Below, piece by piece: positions 55,353 through 64,000 of a stretch of 64,000 nucleotides of DNA. Positions within the stretch are counted from its first letter, which is position 1, and every line of letters starts with the position of its first letter. Location: NCBI RefSeq assembly GCF_000613805.1, contig NZ_BAJR01000001.1, forward strand, positions 186,001-250,000, read 5' to 3'. Position numbers and translations under genes: made by a program. The notes beneath the pieces are model-generated. The model did no database searches. It had not been told where the DNA came from and saw only the letters and a list, made by a program, of their open reading frames with translations. Source of the DNA: Phocaeicola paurosaccharolyticus JCM 15092. Lineage in GTDB: Bacteria; Bacteroidota; Bacteroidia; Bacteroidales; Bacteroidaceae.

Positions 55353-58346
55353 TTAAAAGTTAAGATTTAATCCAAGCATGAATACGCGTGCATGAGGATA
55401 AATACGGTTGTCGATACCGTTGTTATTGAATTCAGGATCTACTCCGTCATATTTTGTGATAACGAATGGGTTCTGAACTGTAGCATATATTCTTGCATTC
55501 TGTGATTCGTTGAATATCTTATCGAATCTATATCCTAAAGTGATGTTGTCACATCTCAAGAATGAAGCGTTCTGGATATAGTAGCTTGAGAAATAACGTA
55601 CGTCAGAGAAGTTTGTAGCAATAGCACTGTTGTTACGGTTCTTAAGGAATCCGGCAGGATCGTAAATTGAACTTCCGTGAGCTTCAGTATTTGACTGAAC
55701 GTTATTATAAGCATAGTTACCGATGCTAGCTCTCAAAGAGAAAGCAAAGTCCCAATTCTTATAAGATAGGTTAGAAGAGAGTCCCATGATTACATCAGGA
55801 GCAGCTTTCTTGTAAGCAACAAGGTCATTCTCTTTCTTGATTTGTCCATCGCCATCGATGTCTTCGTAGTAACCTTCAATAGGACTTCCACTCTGATCGT
55901 ATACCTGTTTGTATACATAGAATGAGTTGTATGGTTTACCTACCTGATGTATAAGTATATTATTACCTGTACCACCGTCAATACCACCATGAATTACACC
56001 CTGATAGCTTGGGTCATCATTGAAAGTAAGTTTTGTAATCTTGTTCTTATTGTAAGATACGTTATAGTTCACTTCCCAATTCCAGTCTTTTGAAACGATA
56101 GGACGTGCAGTTAGAGTGAATTCAACACCTTTGTTAACAAGTGAACCTACGTTTGTAAGAAGTTCATTGTTATAGTTAGAGCCTCCAGGGATAGGAACTC
56201 TGTTAAGCAAGTCTTTAGTCTCTCTATAGTAGAAGTCCAATGTACCAGTAAGACGGTTATTTATCAATCCATAGTCCAAACCTGCATTCCAAGTGGTAGT
56301 CTTTTCCCATTTCAAATGCTCATCATAAGCTTCTGGACGAACCAAAGAATATTTGTTATTACCGAAGAAGTAGTTTGCACCAGATTTACTATATGTATAG
56401 CGAGCAAGATATGGATAGTCACCATTGTTCAAGTCTTGCTGACCGGTGATACCCCAACCAAGACGAAGTTTCAAATCAGAAACAGCAGCAACATTCTTCA
56501 AGAATGATTCCTCTTTCAACTTCCATGCAAGAGCAACAGATGGGAATAATCCCCAACGGTCATTTTTGCTGAAACGTGAAGAACCATCATCACGTACAGT
56601 GAATGTAAGCAAGTATCTGTTCATGAATGTATAGTTCATACGTCCGAAGAAAGAGATTAGATAGCTCTCAGTAGGATATTCAGGATCATCATCTTTATAT
56701 TTCTCAGTACCATATTTGTCTGCCATAGCAGCTGAATAAGGGTATTTAGTGCGAACATTGCTGTAGAAATGCTGCCATGAATAACCACCCATAATATCGA
56801 AATGGTTGTTGCTGTCGAAATCTTTGTTATAGTTAAGATAGAAATCTAAAAGGTGATTTCTCTTTAACTGCCAGTATTCAGTATTTTCTCCAAAACCATT
56901 CTTGAAGCCACCTGTACACCAGCTGATAGCTGAGTTGTCTGCAATTATCTTCTTACCATCACTCTTTGATACGTCATAACCAATGTTTAAGTTAGCACGT
57001 AAACCTGGAATGTAAGAGAACTGATAGTCTGCCTGGATATTACCTATACTTCTGTAGACATTTGAGTTATCATCAATTTCGTTAAGATATGATAGTGGGT
57101 TAGCAAGACCAATTTTAATAGGTTCGTTATTTGAATCTAGTGACATGTAGTAACCGTTACCATATTGTGAGCCCTCCATATAGATAGGCTGTGTAGGGTC
57201 AAACTGGATAGCAGAGTTGATTGCACCTGTATCAGCATAACGGTTCTTGTTGTATACACCCTTTACATTGATTTTAATATCAAGTTTGTTGTTTAAGAAT
57301 TTAGGGTTAAGTGCTATAGATGCAGTAGTACGTTGTAAGTTTGATGTCTTAAGGATACCATTGTCATCTGTATAAGATAAAGAAGCACGATAAGGCATAT
57401 TAGCAACAGCACCAGAAACGCTTACGTTATGGTCAGTACTGAAAGATGTTCTGAAAATCTCATCCTGCCAGTTTGTATTTGCTGTACCTAAAGCTTTTAC
57501 CTGAGGAGAATCTGCTGCGTAAAGACTTTTTACATAGTCAGAGTAAACCTGTGCATCCATAACGTCTACTGTCTTAGCTTTATTGCTTATAGAGAATGAA
57601 CCGCTATAGCTAACATTTACCTTGCCACTCTTTCCTGTCTTAGTTGTTATGATGATTACACCATTTGATGCACGTGAACCATAGATTGCAGTAGCAGATG
57701 CATCTTTAAGAATAGTAAAACTTGCGATATCGTTAGGATGGATACTTGACAATGGGTTTGCCATACCTTTAATTCCACTGTTGTCAACAGGTACACCATC
57801 GATAACGATCAATGGGTCATTACTAGCTGACATAGAAGAACCACCACGGATACGGATAGTTGCAGCAGAACCTGGAGCACCACCATCAGTTACTACGCTC
57901 ACACCTGCAGCCTTACCAACAAGAAGGTCGGAAGCCGAAGTTGCCATACCTTTAGTTAACTTGTCTGCATTGATTGCTGTAACAGCACCTGTAGCATCGT
58001 TCTTTTTTACCTGACCGTAACCGATTACTACTACATCTTCCAACATCTTTGAATCGTCTTGCAATATTACGTTCATATTTGCTGTAGCCTGTAGCTCCTG
58101 TGGCTGGTAGCCTACAAAAGAGAAAATGAGAGTACTACCTCTATTTACATCAAGCTGAAATCTACCATCAAAATCGGTTATTGTACCAGTTGTGGTGCCT
58201 TTCACAATTACATTTGCGCCAATAATAGGTTCCCCTGTAGCGTCTTTTACGAGTCCCTTGACATTAATTTGCTGTGCAAACATATCAGCGGACACGAATA
58301 CTCCTATTAACAGAAGTAATAGCTTAAACATAATTTTTTGTTTCAT
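55353..58346 (-). CDS. susC: SusC-like TonB-dependent oligosaccharide transporter
   Basis: This 997-aa outer-membrane transporter has a signal peptide, a carboxypeptidase D regulatory-like domain (VKGLVKDATGEPIIGANVIV, about 28-105), a TonB-box region VVVIGYGQVKKNDATGAV, a plug domain (about 120-230 with GVPVDNSGIKG and ITTKTGKSG), and a beta-barrel ending LGLNLNF. It moves malto-oligosaccharides across the outer membrane using TonB energy, with SusD as lid. Length and layout are those of SusC (RagA) proteins. It lies 95 bases downstream of susB without a clear promoter of its own. Confidence 0.96.
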   Translation of the reverse strand: MKQKIMFKLLLLLIGVFVSADMFAQQINVKGLVKDATGEPIIGANVIVKGTTTGTITDFDGRFQLDVNRGSTLIFSFVGYQPQELQATANMNVILQDDSKMLEDVVVIGYGQVKKNDATGAVTAINADKLTKGMATSASDLLVGKAAGVSVVTDGGAPGSAATIRIRGGSSMSASNDPLIVIDGVPVDNSGIKGMANPLSSIHPNDIASFTILKDASATAIYGSRASNGVIIITTKTGKSGKVNVSYSGSFSISNKAKTVDVMDAQVYSDYVKSLYAADSPQVKALGTANTNWQDEIFRTSFSTDHNVSVSGAVANMPYRASLSYTDDNGILKTSNLQRTTASIALNPKFLNNKLDIKINVKGVYNKNRYADTGAINSAIQFDPTQPIYMEGSQYGNGYYMSLDSNNEPIKIGLANPLSYLNEIDDNSNVYRSIGNIQADYQFSYIPGLRANLNIGYDVSKSDGKKIIADNSAISWCTGGFKNGFGENTEYWQLKRNHLLDFYLNYNKDFDSNNHFDIMGGYSWQHFYSNVRTKYPYSAAMADKYGTEKYKDDDPEYPTESYLISFFGRMNYTFMNRYLLTFTVRDDGSSRFSKNDRWGLFPSVALAWKLKEESFLKNVAAVSDLKLRLGWGITGQQDLNNGDYPYLARYTYSKSGANYFFGNNKYSLVRPEAYDEHLKWEKTTTWNAGLDYGLINNRLTGTLDFYYRETKDLLNRVPIPGGSNYNNELLTNVGSLVNKGVEFTLTARPIVSKDWNWEVNYNVSYNKNKITKLTFNDDPSYQGVIHGGIDGGTGNNILIHQVGKPYNSFYVYKQVYDQSGSPIEGYYEDIDGDGQIKKENDLVAYKKAAPDVIMGLSSNLSYKNWDFAFSLRASIGNYAYNNVQSNTEAHGSSIYDPAGFLKNRNNSAIATNFSDVRYFSSYYIQNASFLRCDNITLGYRFDKIFNESQNARIYATVQNPFVITKYDGVDPEFNNNGIDNRIYPHARVFMLGLNLNF

Positions 58347-58441
58347 GTCTTTAAATTTAAAGTTAAGATTTTATCTCTTTTCGTTTATATATTTTACCTG
58401 TCGAAAACTGCTCTTAAAGTGATTGCTATCTCTTTTAATTA

Positions 58442-60652
<2,211 letters not shown>

Positions 60653-60688
60653 CTAGTAATTAGAGATACTTTATTGATCTCGTTTATA

Positions 60689-60696
60689 CAAATTTA
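60689..60696 (-). promoter_or_regulatory. -7 element upstream of susB
   Basis: TAAATTTG on the minus strand matches TAnnTTTG and lies 63 bases before the susB ATG. This would make susB-susE-amylase a transcript separate from susA. The rest of the 205-base gap shows nothing else I can support. Confidence 0.45.
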
Positions 60697-60830
60697 TATT
60701 CAGAAGTCGAAATCAATCTTATCAATAAAAAAAATATAAATAATATAACACCTAATTATTTGTTATATATCTGACTATTAGTTGTTTGTAAAAAGTTCTT
60801 TAGTGAAAAAATATAAATCTTTATTAAATT

Positions 60831-62696
<1,866 letters not shown>

Positions 62697-62710
62697 TTAA
62701 CTATTTGAAA

Positions 62711-62718
62711 CAAATGTA
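62711..62718 (-). promoter_or_regulatory. -7 element of susA
   Basis: TACATTTG on the minus strand matches TAnnTTTG and lies 27 bases before the susA ATG. The SusR binding site should lie upstream, in 62720-62870, but I cannot identify it. Confidence 0.5.
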
Positions 62719-62870
62719 TAAAGTAAGTGGAACTAATATTTGAAATAGAATATATATATAAGTATAATGATGGACTAAAGTGATGATTATAAAATGTTTC
62801 AATGTTTTTTGTTTAAGAAAAATATAAATGAATATTAAAGAGATATTATATCTTTTATGTTTTATTTATA

Positions 62871-62878
62871 TATATTTG
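62871..62878 (+). promoter_or_regulatory. -7 element of the susR-like gene
   Basis: TATATTTG matches TAnnTTTG and lies 36 bases before the ATG at 62914. Confidence 0.5.
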
Positions 62879-62913
62879 TGTAACTGTTAATCGAAAACAA
62901 TAATTTCATAGAT

Positions 62914-64000
62914 ATGAAAAAGATCTTTACCTTCTCTCTGTTTCTTTGCCTCTTTAGCTTATCTCTTTATGCTCAAGGTAAATCATATGAAAGCGTTATT
63001 AATGAGCTTGACAATGTAATATATAATAAAGGGAAATACTTGCAGAACAGGGAGGTAAGGATAAGTTCAATTAAGGATAGGATTAAAAATAGCTATAACA
63101 AATCAGATCGATACGCTCTGTACGATAGCCTCTATACTGAATACCTTCACTACCAGACCGACTCAGCTTGTCATGTGTACGTATAATGAGCAAACTGATT
63201 CCTGCTGCCAATAGTGCTGCCCATGAGAATGAGTTGAAGATAATGACTTCGGAAGTATATAGCCTTATGGGCATGTATAACGAAGCTTATGAGCTGCTAT
63301 GTAGCATAGATAAATCAACATTAGACAGGAGTCTTTTAAACTACTACTATCGTACTTTAAGAGCTTATTATGGATGGATTGCTGATTATACAACAGGAAC
63401 AGAGGAGAAGAAGAGATATCTGCTTAAAACGAATCAATATAGAGACTCTATAATTATTACCACAGATAACAAGATAGACATGGGTATAGTTGAGGCTGAG
63501 CAGTATACCCTTAAAGGACGCCCTGATTCTGCACTTGTAATATTAAACTCGCTTATTAAGCAATCTTCAGACCGTCAACAACAGGCTTATATAAACTATA
63601 CCATATCGGAAACTTATGCTGCAATGGATAACATTGAAAAGCAGATCTATTTCCTTGCAAAAACTGCTATCGTGGATCTTGAAAATGGAACTCGTGAGTA
63701 TGCTTCACTCCAAAAACTTGCTGAGCAGATGTTCGAAGAGGGTGACATTGATAGAGCGTACAGATATCTGAGCAGATCTATGGAGGATGCTGTGTCATGT
63801 AATGCTAGATTAAGGTTTATTGAGGTTACCAAGTTTTTTCCTATAATTGATAAGGCATATAAAATAAAGGAAGACAAGGCAAAATTTGTATCTAACATAC
63901 TGCTTATAAGTATAAGTATACTATCTATTTTCCTTATTGCTGCAATATTCTATCTATACATATGGATGAAGAAACTTTCGGTAATGCGACGTAATCTTAG
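62914..64000 (+). CDS. susR: SusR-like membrane-bound regulator (frameshifted, cut by window end)
   Basis: The start, with signal-like MKKIFTFSLFLCLFSLSLYA, leads into a helical sensor region of the DUF6377 kind. The first frame stops at 63186 after DSACHVYV. One missing base near 63165-63180 restores continuity with the frame that starts RIMSKLIPAANSAAHENEL and continues through QYRDSIIITTDNKID and TREYASLQKLAEQMF to a membrane helix, SNILLISISILSIFLIAAIF, and a basic cytoplasmic start (WMKKLSVMRRN) at the window edge. The missing C-terminus should hold the DNA-binding domain. Position and layout match SusR, which activates the sus genes in response to maltose or longer oligosaccharides. Confidence 0.75.

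Overview
The window looks like chromosomal DNA of a gut-type Bacteroidales (Bacteroidaceae/Prevotellaceae range). The evidence is low-GC DNA, repeated matches to the Bacteroidetes promoter (TAnnTTTG at -7, often TTG/TTTG about 20 bases upstream), a BACON-domain lipoprotein, a rimP-nusA-infB block continuing into sufBCDS, and a starch utilisation (Sus) locus with SusC/SusD proteins. Gene content is mostly housekeeping. I see no phage, insertion sequence, CRISPR array or rRNA, and one tRNA.

Layout. 1-5.4 kb (minus strand): a possible small regulated envelope operon (41-aa lipoprotein, DUF2975 protein), a CPBP protease, ribF and a calcium-type P-ATPase. 5.6-7.6 kb: tRNA-Met, a gene-free stretch with a four-copy 22-bp tandem repeat, an M28 lipoprotein and sufE. 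7.8-14.7 kb: a THUMP-like methyltransferase, a GT39 glycosyltransferase, a BACON-PDZ-S41 protease and a fused C26 amidotransferase/M19 dipeptidase. 14.7-19.4 kb: ptb-buk, DUF4491-Lrp, and a CNNM/CBS transporter-like protein with a small partner. 19.6-24.7 kb: Nudix hydrolase, a 962-aa TPR protein and an outer-membrane barrel. 24.8-34.4 kb: topA-aroK, speA-argB, an ECF sigma factor with a small membrane partner, a YgjP-like metallopeptidase, an acetyl xylan esterase and a small membrane protein. 34.4-44.7 kb: rimP-nusA-infB, then cvpA-sufB-sufC-sufD-sufS. 44.8-50 kb: a lactonase-fold lipoprotein, rnhB, a lytic transglycosylase, gpmI and a DUF3109 protein. 50.1-64 kb: the Sus locus.

In the Sus locus, a divergent SusR-like regulator faces susA-susB-susC-susD-susE and a terminal surface amylase. 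SusD, SusE and the amylase should bind and cut starch on the surface, SusC imports the oligosaccharides, and SusA and SusB finish them in the periplasm. The order matches the classical Sus locus, except that one SusE/F-type gene is present and the last amylase has a different architecture from SusG.

Sequence quality. Eight genes carry a single-base indel that splits the reading frame: GT39, S41, C26/M19, topA, infB, DUF3109, susE and susR. Two are essential housekeeping genes (topA, infB), so most or all are probably sequencing or assembly errors. I annotate these genes across the break. The nearest things to new biology are a paired TATCG-N5-CGATA operator-like motif by the DUF2975 operon, a terminator-like hairpin in the rimP-nusA-infB leader, the 22-bp tandem repeat, and a nested CCTAAG inverted-repeat cluster after gpmI. 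I did not find a convincing undescribed multi-gene system.
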